Assembly (NCBI GenBank): GCA_046349595.1
Contig: JAXMCA010000003.1
Coordinates: forward strand, 186,001 to 250,000
Direction: 5' to 3'
From: JACRLW01 sp046349595
Lineage (GTDB): Bacteria > Planctomycetota > UBA1135 > UBA2386
Length of the DNA: 64,000 nt
Part shown: positions 51,903 to 61,800 of the stretch, piece after piece
Numbering within the stretch: position 1 is the first letter of the stretch
Layout: each line of letters begins with the position of its first letter
Position numbers and translations under genes: made by a program
Notes under the pieces: generated by a model
Databases searched by the model: none
Told to the model about the DNA's origin: nothing
What the model saw: the letters and a program-made list of their open reading frames with translations, nothing else

Positions 51903-53180
51903 ATGAAACGGATCCTCTCGCTGCTCGTCTTCCAGTCCCTGTTGCTCGGTCCCTTGGCGCAGGGCCCCCTGACCGGATCGGTCGACACTCCGACCTTCCT
52001 GGGACCACCGACGCAGGTCCCGGCTCTGTCCGCGGCCTCGCTCGGCGTTCACGGCATCGAGACCATCAGCGTCGCACCGGCAACCTCGAGTTCGAGCCTC
52101 CCCTTCCACGTGGTGATGACCGTGCAGCTGACCGGGCCTTCGGACCGGCAGGCACGTCCCATCGACTGGGACGGCGGTGGAACCGTCATCGTCAACACCG
52201 GTGACAACACCGCGATCAACTGCCGCGTGCGCGGCACCCGCGGCGTGTCCGACACGACCGGCGCGAACACGACGGGCGCCGGGTTGCCGATCCTCGAGGA
52301 CGCCGCCACCGACCAGCCGCACCCGCTCGCTCCGAGCATGTTCTCGAACCGGAGCACGGGTGAGTACTTCCCGGATCTCGTCGTCGAGAGCGGGAACCTC
52401 TCCGGCGACGGCACTTCGACCTGGGCGACCTTTCGCAGCTCGCTCTCGGTCTTCGGCATGACGGTCGACAGGGTCGTGCTGGACCTTTCCCCTACCGCGC
52501 CGGTGTTCGGCGATGCCGTGAACGGGACGCAATCGCGAGTCTTCGTCACCTCGTTCGGCAACCTGGTCGGCTGGCAGAGCGCGAGTGGCACCGGAAGCGT
52601 CGCAGGAGATGTCGGCGGCAGCGTCGCCACCGCAATCGTCCAGGAAGGCCCCTTCCTCCGTCGCCGCATCTTCTGGAACGGCTACGGGCTCACCGACAAC
52701 GGCTCCGCTCCCCTCGACTACGGCTACGACGATCCGGCGGGCGAGGTCTACGACGCGGCGGCCTTCGCAGGCACGACCTTCGTCGTGCGCGGCAGTCCGG
52801 GGTCCGGTTTCGGCACGGAGGTCTTGCGCATCGACACATGCGCGCTGCCGTCGAGGATCTCCTCGTCGCTCGGCGGCCTCACGGTGCAGTTCCCGATCAT
52901 CCTGCCCTTCGACATGTCGACGTCCGGCAAGATCGCGGCGATCTTCGTCGGACCACCGATCCCGCCGATCGACCTGACTCCCTTCGGATTCATCGGTCAG
53001 TGGGGAATCGCACCGGGCAGCCCGGCCGTCGTCTCGTTCGGCTCGCCTTCGGGATTCGTGTTCAGCTTCACCATTCCGGTCGGGATCGGCGCCGGTTCGA
53101 TTCCGCTGCAGGCCATCGTGCTGGACCCCTTCACCCTGGGCGGCTTCGCCTCGAACCGCGCCTTGCTCACCTTGCAATGA
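51903..53180 (+). CDS. Secreted protein of unknown function with the shared tail domain
   Basis: A 425-residue exported protein. ATG 51903 has AGGAG (51892-51896) with a 6-nt spacer and a signal peptide (MKRILSLLVFQSLLLGPLAQ). Residues about 25-310 are beta-rich without a family I recognise (VVMTVQLTGPSDRQARPIDWD, then alternating strand-turn patterns). The C-terminal part contains LPSRISSSLGG, the PPIDLTPFGF motif and FTIPVGIGAGSIPLQAIVLDP, ending NRALLTLQ. The PPxDLTPxG motif recurs in the tail of the protein at 55.8 kb. Its stop codon is adjacent to the stop of the convergent kinase gene with no base between. Function unknown. Confidence 0.78.
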   Translation: MKRILSLLVFQSLLLGPLAQGPLTGSVDTPTFLGPPTQVPALSAASLGVHGIETISVAPATSSSSLPFHVVMTVQLTGPSDRQARPIDWDGGGTVIVNTGDNTAINCRVRGTRGVSDTTGANTTGAGLPILEDAATDQPHPLAPSMFSNRSTGEYFPDLVVESGNLSGDGTSTWATFRSSLSVFGMTVDRVVLDLSPTAPVFGDAVNGTQSRVFVTSFGNLVGWQSASGTGSVAGDVGGSVATAIVQEGPFLRRRIFWNGYGLTDNGSAPLDYGYDDPAGEVYDAAAFAGTTFVVRGSPGSGFGTEVLRIDTCALPSRISSSLGGLTVQFPIILPFDMSTSGKIAAIFVGPPIPPIDLTPFGFIGQWGIAPGSPAVVSFGSPSGFVFSFTIPVGIGAGSIPLQAIVLDPFTLGGFASNRALLTLQ

Positions 53181-55682
53181 TCAGCGTGACGGGAGTTCGC
53201 GGATCGCGCGCAGTCCGGTGCCGGGGTCGGAGGTGGCGAGGTTGAGCGGGATCCGGTACCAGCAACGCGCGATCGCCACGCTCTGGCTGAACATGCCGCC
53301 GCGGACGTAGCGATTCTCGCGTTCCGGCTGACCTTCGGCGGTCCACTCGCCGACGTTGCCGTGCATGTCGTACAGCCCGAAGGCGTTGGGCTGGTAGCTG
53401 CCGACGCGGGCATGCAGGAGGTGGTGATCGTCGATCGGCATCACGCCGCCCTCGTCCTTCACCACGTCCTTGGCCCACGACGGCTCGAAGCGCAGCGCCG
53501 TCGCATCGATCACGTTGGCGAAGCGCGCGATCGCATTCGGTGTGTCGCCGAAGGAGAAGACGTGATCTCCGCCGGCACGACAGGCGACCTCCCATTGGTC
53601 GTTGGTCGGTAGCTTCGCGCCCACGGTCCTCGCCCAGCGATCGGCGTCCGTCCAGCTCATGTGCTCGACGGGATTGCGGCCCGTGATCACCTCGTGGGCG
53701 TCCGGGTCGGTGAATCCGGTCGCGTAGAGACTGGGATTGGCGTCGCCGTGACGCCCCCACTGCGACTGCGTGACCTCGTGCTTGCCGATCAGGAAAGGCG
53801 GCAACTGCACCTGCCGCGGTGTGTCCTCGGTGGGGTCGCGTGAGTCGTATGCGGGGTCGTAGCAGGGAGCCGCGGGATCGCTGCGCTGCGCGCCGAGCCA
53901 GGTGGCGATCGACGGGATCAGCACGAACACGATGCCGGCGCGCTCGTCGAGCTGCAGCTCACCGCTCTGCGGATCGCGCGTCGGGATCGGCGCGCCGCGC
54001 TCGGCGGTCCACAGGTCGTAGAACTCGTACAGCTTGGAGTGCGGATCCGGACCGAGAGGCACCAGCCCCGGCTGCGGCGCGATCAGAAGTCCGTGATAGG
54101 CGGCATGCACGGTCGAGGCGTCCGCGTCGCGGATCGCACGGATCGCTTCGTCCCATTCCGCACGATGCTCGTCGACCGAGAGTCGCGTGACGTTCTCCGC
54201 CCACCACAGGCGTTCGCGCATCCCTTCATGGATCCCTCCGGGTGCCGCGAAGGCGATCAACGCGGGTCGTGCCTTGCGCAGTTCCTCGAGGAGGAAGCTC
54301 GAACCGGAGGCCTTGCGCGCCTCCGGTTCGGTCGGCAGGGCCGCCTGCAGCTCGTCGATCTGTGCGTCGAGCTGCGCGGCCATCTGCAGGAGCGACGGTC
54401 CGAACTCCTCGAGCCAGGCGCGGAGTCGCGGCGCCATCGCGGGTTCGGCGGGCACGAGCTCCGCCGCGCTCCGTGTCGCCTCGCCGAGCTTGGTGATGCG
54501 GCTGAGGGCGTCGAAGCGGCGCAGGTTGGTGTCCGCACTGCGGAACAGGATCGCGACGATCACCAACGCGACGGCGACCGCAGCCAAGGTCGTCGCGGCC
54601 CAGGGCTCGCGGCGGCAGAAGCGCAGCATTCGCAGTCCGAGCGACGCGCGCCGCGCGAGGATCGGCTCGTGTCTGCGGAAGCGCTGCAGGTCCTCGGCGA
54701 GAGCGCGAGCCGTCTGGTAGCGCCGCTCCGGCTCCGGTGCGAGCGCGGTGGCGATGACGACCTCGAGATCGCGCGGCACGCGACTCTCCCTCGTGTGCTG
54801 CCGCGGGAGCTTCGCGGCGAGGATCGCCTGGAACAACTCGTGTTCGCCGTCGCCGCCGAAGGGCCTCTGCAAGGTGAGGCACTCGTGGAGGATGACCCCG
54901 AGCGCCCACACGTCGGTGCGGCGATCGATCCTGCGCCCGCGCGGTTGCACCTGCTCGGGCGCCATGTACTCGCGCGTGCCCGGCTGCATCCCCGAACGCG
55001 TGAGGCCCTCCACGCTCTCGTCGTGCACCAGGCCGAAGTCGAGCACCACCGGGGATCCGTCGGGTCGGATCATCACGTTGCCGGGCTTGAGATCACGATG
55101 CACGAGGCCACGCTCGTGCGCGTGGTCGATCGCCAGGGCGAGGGTGATGAGCAGGTCGACGACTTCCGCCGTCGCCGGTGGCGTTCCGGTGCCGCGCGCC
55201 TCTGCGAGTTGGTCGGCGAGGGTGCGGCCCTCGACGAAGGGCATCACGATGAACGGGACGCCGTCGACCTCGCCGACGTCGTGCACCGGACAGAGGTTCG
55301 GATGCGAAAGGGTCGAAGCCGCGCGCGCTTCGATCTCGAAACGACGACGGACCTCAGCGACGTCGAGCAGCTCCGGACGCATGCGCTTGAGTGCGACGAG
55401 TCGTTCGAGGCGCGTGTCCCAGGCGAGCGAGACGGTGCCCATGCCGCCGGCGCCGAGCACGCGCTGGACGGCGAAGCGCGAGCCCGAACTCGGCGCGTCG
55501 GGGGTCGCGGCACCTCCACCCTCGTCGAGCCGCGCGAGCACCGAGTGCAGGACCTCGTCGAGGAAGCCGTGGCTCGCGACGAAGTCGGCGACGCTCTCCG
55601 CTTCACCACGCTCGGCGCGTGCGAGCCAGGCGTCGACGATCGCGCGCTGCTCCGGATCCAATCCACCAGGCCGAGACGTCAT
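53181..55682 (-). CDS. Ser/Thr kinase-transmembrane-FGE domain fusion 3
   Basis: An 833-residue membrane kinase and the most canonical of the three. The kinase domain (about 70-345) has GAGGMG (77-82), Lys 99 (VALK), HRDLKPGN (195-202), DFG (215-217) and APE, so it is very likely active. A membrane helix lies near 362-381 and a helical linker follows. The C-terminal FGE-like domain (about 610-833) shows GKHEVTQSQW, PVEHMSWTDA, LPTNDQWE, GNVGEW and YVRGGM, with a single Cys near the end instead of the catalytic pair. The cytoplasmic kinase probably responds to something bound by the extracytoplasmic domain. A short N-terminal helical segment precedes the kinase. ATG 55682 is preceded by a TAGGAT box 8 nt upstream. 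Confidence 0.9.
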   Translation of the reverse strand: MTSRPGGLDPEQRAIVDAWLARAERGEAESVADFVASHGFLDEVLHSVLARLDEGGGAATPDAPSSGSRFAVQRVLGAGGMGTVSLAWDTRLERLVALKRMRPELLDVAEVRRRFEIEARAASTLSHPNLCPVHDVGEVDGVPFIVMPFVEGRTLADQLAEARGTGTPPATAEVVDLLITLALAIDHAHERGLVHRDLKPGNVMIRPDGSPVVLDFGLVHDESVEGLTRSGMQPGTREYMAPEQVQPRGRRIDRRTDVWALGVILHECLTLQRPFGGDGEHELFQAILAAKLPRQHTRESRVPRDLEVVIATALAPEPERRYQTARALAEDLQRFRRHEPILARRASLGLRMLRFCRREPWAATTLAAVAVALVIVAILFRSADTNLRRFDALSRITKLGEATRSAAELVPAEPAMAPRLRAWLEEFGPSLLQMAAQLDAQIDELQAALPTEPEARKASGSSFLLEELRKARPALIAFAAPGGIHEGMRERLWWAENVTRLSVDEHRAEWDEAIRAIRDADASTVHAAYHGLLIAPQPGLVPLGPDPHSKLYEFYDLWTAERGAPIPTRDPQSGELQLDERAGIVFVLIPSIATWLGAQRSDPAAPCYDPAYDSRDPTEDTPRQVQLPPFLIGKHEVTQSQWGRHGDANPSLYATGFTDPDAHEVITGRNPVEHMSWTDADRWARTVGAKLPTNDQWEVACRAGGDHVFSFGDTPNAIARFANVIDATALRFEPSWAKDVVKDEGGVMPIDDHHLLHARVGSYQPNAFGLYDMHGNVGEWTAEGQPERENRYVRGGMFSQSVAIARCWYRIPLNLATSDPGTGLRAIRELPSR

Positions 55683-55690
55683 CCGCCGGG

Positions 55691-55696
55691 ATCCTA
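55691..55696 (-). promoter_or_regulatory. TAGGAT box 8 nt before ATG 55682
   Basis: On the minus strand TAGGAT precedes the start codon of the third kinase-FGE gene, without an intervening Shine-Dalgarno sequence, as at 39497 and 58057. Confidence 0.45.
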
Positions 55697-55820
55697 AGCC
55701 GGCACGGGGAGCTTCAGGTCGCGGCGAATTCCTGTCTGGCGCCGCCGCGCCTCGCAATCGGGAGACAGATCGGGCCGACGTCCGGCCCGCGCAGAGCTGT
55801 CCTCGACCAGCGAGAACCCC

Positions 55821-57947
55821 ATGGACTCCGCAATGAACTCCTGCGCCGCGACGCGGCGCGCCTTCCTCCTCGCGGCCGCCGGCGCCGCGTTCCTCAGCGT
55901 CCCCTCCCTGACGGCCCAATGTGGCGGACCGGGCAAGACCTGCGTCACGCTCCGCAGCGGACCGGACCAGGGCATCACCGCCCTGGTCGGCAGCCCCGGA
56001 GCGGCCCTGAAGTCGACCGTCTTCGGGCCCGCCGACTTCAGCGCAGCGGCGGCCGGCACGGAGCTCGTCGAGGTCACCACGCCTCCCGGCTCCTGGGTTC
56101 CTTCGCTGTCCGACCTCTCGGCGAAGTGGATCGGTCTCAGCTCGACCGGCATGACGAGCAGCTTCCTGCTGTCGCACCCCTTCGTGCTCGACGGCTGCGC
56201 CTTCGGCAACGCCTGCATCCAGATCGAGTTCGCCGCCGACGACATGCTCGGCGATCCCTCGCCCGATCCGAACACCATCGGCGTCTATCTCAACGGCAAT
56301 CCCGTGCCCGGCATGAGCGGCGTCTCGGGCTTCTCCTTTGCGACCACCTGGTCGGCCACCGGCATCGGCTCCTTGCTCCACTCCGGATGCAACACGCTCG
56401 AGCTCTACGTGCGCGACGTACACGGCTCCCGATCCGGAGCGATCTACAGCGCGACGATCTGCTACGACGACGAGTGCCTCGCCGAGGAGCACATCGCGCT
56501 GCACTCGGGCAACGGCTCCGGCACCACGGACTCCCAGGTGCGCCTGCTCCCGGTGATCCCCGGTGTGCCCCTGACCGCCGCGAACTTCGCCGCCGCCTGC
56601 GCGAGCGCGACCTTCGCGACGCAGACCGGCGCGCCGAGCAACGCCTGCACGAACGTCGGCGCCGGCAGTTGGTTGATGAACCCGGGCTACGGCACGCTCT
56701 ACGCCCACCCCTTCGAGATCAAAGCCTGCAACATCACCAGCCTGCGCATCAAGGGACGCGGTGCGGTGTGGGGCTTCCTCGGTGACGCGCTCGGCAATCC
56801 CAACGTCGGCATCTACGTCAACGGCAAGCCGATCCGCGGCAGCGTCGCGGCCGGCAACGGCGGAACAGCCTGTCTCGGCGGAGAGGTGGTGATCGGCGGC
56901 TGTGACCTCGTCACCGGCACCAACTGCATCTGCTTCTACCTGCGCGACGTCGTGAGCCCGATCGCGCCGATGACGGGCCTCGTCTACGACCTCCAGATGA
57001 CCGTGCGGAGCTGCGCGCAACCCGAGCAGATCCACTTCGTGAGCGACACCACGGTCACGCAGAACGCGGGGCCGTCGAGTTGGCCGCTCAAGTGGACGCC
57101 CTTCGTCTGGCCGGTCGATTTCACCTCGAGCACCGCGGCCGCCGTGGTCGCGAGCCCGCGCTCGGTGTGGTGCTCTTCGATCGGCAACGGCGCGGTCTGG
57201 CTCTCGAACACCACCGTCGCAGGTCCGGCCAGCATCCTGTTCAACCAGACCTTCCAGGTCGCCACCTGCACCGGCAGCATCGGGCGCGCCACGCTCACCC
57301 TGAACTACGCCGTCGACGATCACCTCGGCGACAAGGCGTCCTTCGGTCCCAACGCCGCCGGTCTCTACATCAACGGCGTTCCGGTCAACAACTCGGCGAC
57401 GATCAGCGGCGGTCCGGGCATCTGCCGCACGATGAAGCGCGACATCACCAATCTGCTGGTCGGCGGCGCCAACGTCTTCTCGCTCTACTGCCGTGATACC
57501 CAGGGTGTGGTCAGCGGCGCGATCTGGGACGCCACCATCGAGATCACGCCCTGCCCGCGCCGCGCGATCGTGATCGGCGGTGGCTGTGTCGACACCAATG
57601 CCTCCCTGGACCTGACCCGCCCCCTGCAGATCGGCAACATCGCGCAGTTCGACCTCGACCCGGCGAGCCCGTCGGCGATCGCGGCCGTGCTCGCCCTGGG
57701 CTTCGGAGCGATCCCGCCCTTCGACCTCACGCCACTCGGCGCGCCGGGCTGCACGATCGACATCGCCTTCGTCGTGGCCCCCGGGCAGATGGTCTTCGGA
57801 CCGATCGTGTCCTTCCCGATGGCGGTGCCCGCCGATCCGTCACTCACGGGACTGGAGATCTACTCCCAGGGCCTCGTGCTGGATCCGATCGCCAACGCGC
57901 TGGGGGTCGTCGTCACGGCCGCGCTGAAGTCGATCCTCGAGCAGTGA
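55821..57947 (+). CDS. Tat-type exported protein with three jelly-roll-like repeats and the shared tail domain
   Basis: A 708-residue exported protein. The N-terminus has a twin-arginine pattern (TRRAFLLAAAGAAFL), then a cleavage site near LTAQ. The body holds three tandem repeats of about 170-190 residues, beginning near 30, 215 and 405. Each has a strand with a hydroxylated turn, a DDxLGD-type segment (FAADDMLGDPS, GDALGNPNV, YAVDDHLGDKA), then G-x-Y-x-N-G-x-P (GVYLNGNPVP, GIYVNGKPIR, GLYINGVPVN) and a final Y/F-x-R-D block (LYVRDVHG, FYLRDVVS, LYCRDTQG). They look like lectin-type jelly rolls. The tail has PPFDLTPLGAPGC, FPMAVPADPSLTGLEIYSQGL and LDPIANAL. ATG 55821 is chosen; 55833 is an alternative. 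A glycan-binding role is inferred. Confidence 0.82.
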   Translation: MDSAMNSCAATRRAFLLAAAGAAFLSVPSLTAQCGGPGKTCVTLRSGPDQGITALVGSPGAALKSTVFGPADFSAAAAGTELVEVTTPPGSWVPSLSDLSAKWIGLSSTGMTSSFLLSHPFVLDGCAFGNACIQIEFAADDMLGDPSPDPNTIGVYLNGNPVPGMSGVSGFSFATTWSATGIGSLLHSGCNTLELYVRDVHGSRSGAIYSATICYDDECLAEEHIALHSGNGSGTTDSQVRLLPVIPGVPLTAANFAAACASATFATQTGAPSNACTNVGAGSWLMNPGYGTLYAHPFEIKACNITSLRIKGRGAVWGFLGDALGNPNVGIYVNGKPIRGSVAAGNGGTACLGGEVVIGGCDLVTGTNCICFYLRDVVSPIAPMTGLVYDLQMTVRSCAQPEQIHFVSDTTVTQNAGPSSWPLKWTPFVWPVDFTSSTAAAVVASPRSVWCSSIGNGAVWLSNTTVAGPASILFNQTFQVATCTGSIGRATLTLNYAVDDHLGDKASFGPNAAGLYINGVPVNNSATISGGPGICRTMKRDITNLLVGGANVFSLYCRDTQGVVSGAIWDATIEITPCPRRAIVIGGGCVDTNASLDLTRPLQIGNIAQFDLDPASPSAIAAVLALGFGAIPPFDLTPLGAPGCTIDIAFVVAPGQMVFGPIVSFPMAVPADPSLTGLEIYSQGLVLDPIANALGVVVTAALKSILEQ

Positions 57948-57959
57948 GTGGCCTTGATC

Positions 57960-57997
57960 GCGCCCGCCATGGTGAGGATTCGCCGCGGCGGGCGCGA
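57960..57997 (+). terminator. 10-bp GC-rich hairpin after the jelly-roll protein gene
   Basis: CGCGCCCGCC (57960-57969) and GGCGGGCGCG (57988-57997) form a perfect 10-bp stem with an 18-base loop, 13 bases after the stop codon. Position and strength suggest a transcript end; there is no T-run. Confidence 0.5.
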
Positions 57998-58041
57998 CCC
58001 GACTCGGACCGCGTCGTCCATGCCGCGCCAGAGAACCGAAC

Positions 58042-58047
58042 TAGGAT
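58042..58047 (+). promoter_or_regulatory. TAGGAT box 9 nt before ATG 58057
   Basis: Third instance of TAGGAT at 8-9 nt from a start codon; the intervening bases (TGGCGCGGC) contain no ribosome binding site. Suggests a leaderless transcript. Confidence 0.45.
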
Positions 58048-58056
58048 TGGCGCGGC

Positions 58057-58803
58057 ATGAGGGAATCGATCGGCGCGGGAGTGTGCCTGGTCGTGGCGAG
58101 TGGCTTGCTCGTCTGCGGACTGCAACTCGAACTGAGTGCGCCGGCGACGGGCGAGGACCTCAGGGCATCGTCGGTCGAGACTGCAGCGCAACCGGCGCCG
58201 GAAACTCGACCTGACGCGGAGCCGGTCGAGGTGGTGGCCGACACCGCGTGGCGCACACGGTCGCAGGAACCCGAGCTGGCGCCGATCGAGCCGCCGAGTG
58301 AGCCGACTCCCGAAACCGGGACCACAGCGCCGCGCGAATCCCGCCGTGCGATGTACGAACGACTCGTCGCGGAGTGCGAAGCGCGGCTGCGACCACAATG
58401 GTCGGCAGACGGATTCGTCGCCTGGGCGCGCGATCGCGACCTCGACCTCACGTGGTCGCCGCCCTCTCCTCTCTCGGACGCGCAGTTGCTCGCCGCCCAG
58501 CGGTCAGGGGTTCACGGGCTCGCCATGCTGAGCGTCGACTTCACGCCCGAAATGGGCTTTGTCGAGGGCCAGATCGCCGAACGGAAGACGAGGCTCGAAG
58601 GCAATCCGGAGAAAATGGACTCCGCGGTCACGCAGATTCGAGCGCAGAAAGTGACGCTCGATGCACTCATCGCGCTGATGGAGCGTGCCTTGGCCGTCAC
58701 GCCCTGGACGGCTGCAGACCAACCGACCAGGGCGACAATGCACGAGTCCGCGAACGCAGCTCCCGCCGCGAGCCTCAGCGCCGCGCACGCAGCGCGCGGG
58801 TGA
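58057..58803 (+). CDS. Small exported or anchored protein, unknown
   Basis: A 248-residue protein I do not recognise. The first 27 residues are a signal or anchor helix (ESIGAGVCLVVASGLLVCGLQL). A Pro/Glu/Thr-rich low-complexity linker follows (about 30-110), then a helical region (about 112-215) with RAMYERLVAECEARLRPQW and a long amphipathic stretch near 165-210. It would sit with a flexible stalk and a helical domain outside the membrane. It is expressed alone from a TAGGAT box, directed towards the GH20/SGNH gene, whose end it overlaps by 29 bases on the other strand. Composition is similar to its neighbours, so it is unlikely to be a false frame. Confidence 0.7.
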   Translation: MRESIGAGVCLVVASGLLVCGLQLELSAPATGEDLRASSVETAAQPAPETRPDAEPVEVVADTAWRTRSQEPELAPIEPPSEPTPETGTTAPRESRRAMYERLVAECEARLRPQWSADGFVAWARDRDLDLTWSPPSPLSDAQLLAAQRSGVHGLAMLSVDFTPEMGFVEGQIAERKTRLEGNPEKMDSAVTQIRAQKVTLDALIALMERALAVTPWTAADQPTRATMHESANAAPAASLSAAHAARG

Positions 58804-61800
58804 TCCCCGCGGCGAGCTGGCTGGCGACGAGGTCGTTGCCGGCGTCGCCGAGGTGGATGCCGTCGTAGGTCAGAAGGCCGGTGCGGCGGAAGCGGAGCGT
58901 GCCGTCGAGGCGCAGCTCGCGGTTGTGGTTGCGCAGCCAGGCGATCACCACGGCGCGCAGATCGACGAGGACGGCGCCTTCGTCGTGGGCCACCGTGCGC
59001 GTGATGTCGGCGTAGCGGTCGATGCTCGCGTCCTTCTCGTTGCTGCCGTCGGGGAACTCGCCGCTGAGCATCAGGGTGGCGAGCACGACGCGCACACCGG
59101 CCTGCTTCGCCTGCCGGCACAAGGTGCGCAGCGCCTCGTCGAACTGCTTCTCGGTCGTGCCGCGCCAGTTCACGTCGTTGATGCCGATCAGGATCACGGC
59201 GACGGCGGGATGGTCCTCGGCGAGCACCGCGGCGAAGGGAGCCTGCGGATCGTCGCCCGCGCCGCCCGGCAGTCCGTGGGCACGTGCCGCGTTGTTGCTC
59301 CCGTCGCGCAGCTCGCGCACGCCGCCGCCGTTGATACCGCGGTTGCGCACCGCGACATGGAGCCTGCCGGTGCATTCGCCACGGATCAGGGCCGACTCGA
59401 TCCGACCGGCGAAGCCGTGCAGCCAGGTGATCGAGTCGCCGAACAGGTCGATCACATCGCCCTGGCGCAGCGGCGTGTCCTTGGCGCAGAGCAGCGCGAG
59501 GCCGTCCTCGTCCCAGAGCTTCGCGCGCTCGGCGTCGCTGCGGGCGTCGATCGCGAAGGGCAGGGACGCCGCGGGCTTCACCGCCGCACCGACGCGCAGC
59601 GCACCGCCGCTGCCGCGCGCCGCACGGTAGGTGCCGGGCGCAGAGCCGCGCGGATCGACGAAGCCGACCCGCTCGACGTGGGCGGCATCGCGGATCACGA
59701 CGTGATCCGTCTTGGGATCGAAGTCCTGGATCAGCAACTGCGTGTCCGGCGTCGCCGCGTCGACCTCGATCGACGTGCAGCGGATGTCGTCGCGACCCTC
59801 GCCGCACACGATCCACGCATCGCCCTTCAGCGCCAACACGCCGAAGGTCTCACGATGTCCTGCGCAGACGATCTCCGCACCCTTGCCGAGGGAGGTGATG
59901 CGCGCGGCATCGGCGATCTGCTCGTCGGCGCGCAGTTCGACGCGCACCGCCTCCTCGCCACCGAGCACGAGATCGCCGCCGATCGCCTCGACCCCGTCGG
60001 TCTTCGCCAGCACCAGCGCACCCCTGTCTACGGTCACCGCACCGCGCAGGGTGTTCGCCTGCTCGCCGCCGAGCACGATCGGCGCGGCCGAGCGTCCGCC
60101 GCCACGGACGACGAGGGCCCCTGCTCCACGCAGCACGCCGGTCATGTTCGCGGCATTGCCGCCGCCGGTGTCGAGCGTGAGCGTGCCGGAGACGACGTCG
60201 AGGTCGCCGCGCAGCGTCGAAGCACCGCCGAGCCAGAGCATCGCCGCGCCGTCGACACGCAGCGCGCGATCCAGATCAAGGCCGGGCAGGAACAGCTTGC
60301 CGCCGTGCATCACGATCGCGGAGGTTCCCGACCCCAGCGCACCGGGTGAACGCGGGATCAACATGCCGCAGTCGATGTGCACCTCGCCGGTGAAGCCCGC
60401 GCGGCTGTCGGCGCGCAGCTCCACGCCGCCGTCTCCCGCGCCCTCGATGTGGAGCGTCCCCTTGCCGGAGAGTGGTTCCGCGAAGCGCAGCATGTGCGCC
60501 TCGTGCGTCCAGGTGTTGTCGTTGCCGAAGGTCGCGTCTCCGAGCAGGAGGAGCGGCGCATCGACCTGCTGGTTGAGCACCTTCTCCGAGCGCTCGTCGA
60601 CGATGCGTGCACCGGGGAGCAGACGCAGGCCCGCTGAGGTCACCCGCGAGGCGACGCTGAGATCCGCGGCGAAGCGCAGCGATCGCAGCTCCTGATCGGC
60701 GGGTAGCGCGAGTTCGCGTTGCGAGCCGGACACCACGAAGTCGCCGTCGTCGCGGCGCTCCGGCGCGGGCGCCGCACCGTCGGACCACGCCGAGATCTCG
60801 CTGAGGTGCACGCCGACGTTGGCGCTGTTCGCCAGCATGTCGACGCGCAGGAAGCGCACGACGGTCGATGCGAAGCGATCCTCGATGCCGTCTTCCGTCG
60901 CCGGCGTGGTGTTCGTGCCGTGGTCGGCGAGCATGGCCCAGTGTTCGCGGTCCGTCGAACCGCGCACCGTGAAGCGGTACGCGCGCCGTCCGTCGTGATA
61001 GGTCGTGACGCGCACGCGATCGATCGCCCGCTCCGCGCCGAGGTCGACCTCGAGCCACTGCGGCCAGGGATGGGCGTGCCATCCCGACGCGTTGTCGGGG
61101 TCACCGTCGACGGCGAGCATCGGCAGCATCGCGCCCTCGGTGCCGCCCGAGCAGCGCACCGCGCATCCGGTCGTCAGGCTCGGCAGCGGTGGAGTGCGCG
61201 CCGAGGCGAAGACCTGCGGTGCCGGCGCGCGCGCTTCGTCCGCTGTCGCGAGCGGGACGACCAGCGACTCGAAGGCCACCGGCTGCGCCGCACCGGGCAG
61301 CCGCACGCGCAGATTGAGTTCGTTGCGGATGTCGCGGCACAGGTAGCGCAGCGTGAACTCGTGCAGACCGGCGCCGAGTTCGCCGTGCGTGACGTCGGGC
61401 TGGTCACCACCGGGACGGATCGACCACGCGGCGCGCACGCCGTCGATCGAGAGGTCGGCGAGACCGTCACCGGTGCGCAGCAGGAACTCGTGCGGCCCCG
61501 CGTGCGCGATGCGCAGTCGCCCGCGAAGCTCGAGCGCGAAGGGATTCCAGCCGTCGGGCACGCGTGTGTCGATGTGACCGAAGGCCTCGATCTTCTCGAA
61601 CATCGCGTCGTTGATCGCGCGCACCCGTTCGGGCGTGGCCGCGCCGAGCAGGCCCTCGTGCGATGGCGCGAGCGCGGCGAGGTCCGGCATCGAATCCCAT
61701 GCGTGACGCGGTGGCGCCGCGAAGAAGCGATAGCGATACATCGGCTCGCGCGTGTCGCGCGTCGCCACAGCCTGCGGTATCGCCCGCGCCAGGACGCGCT

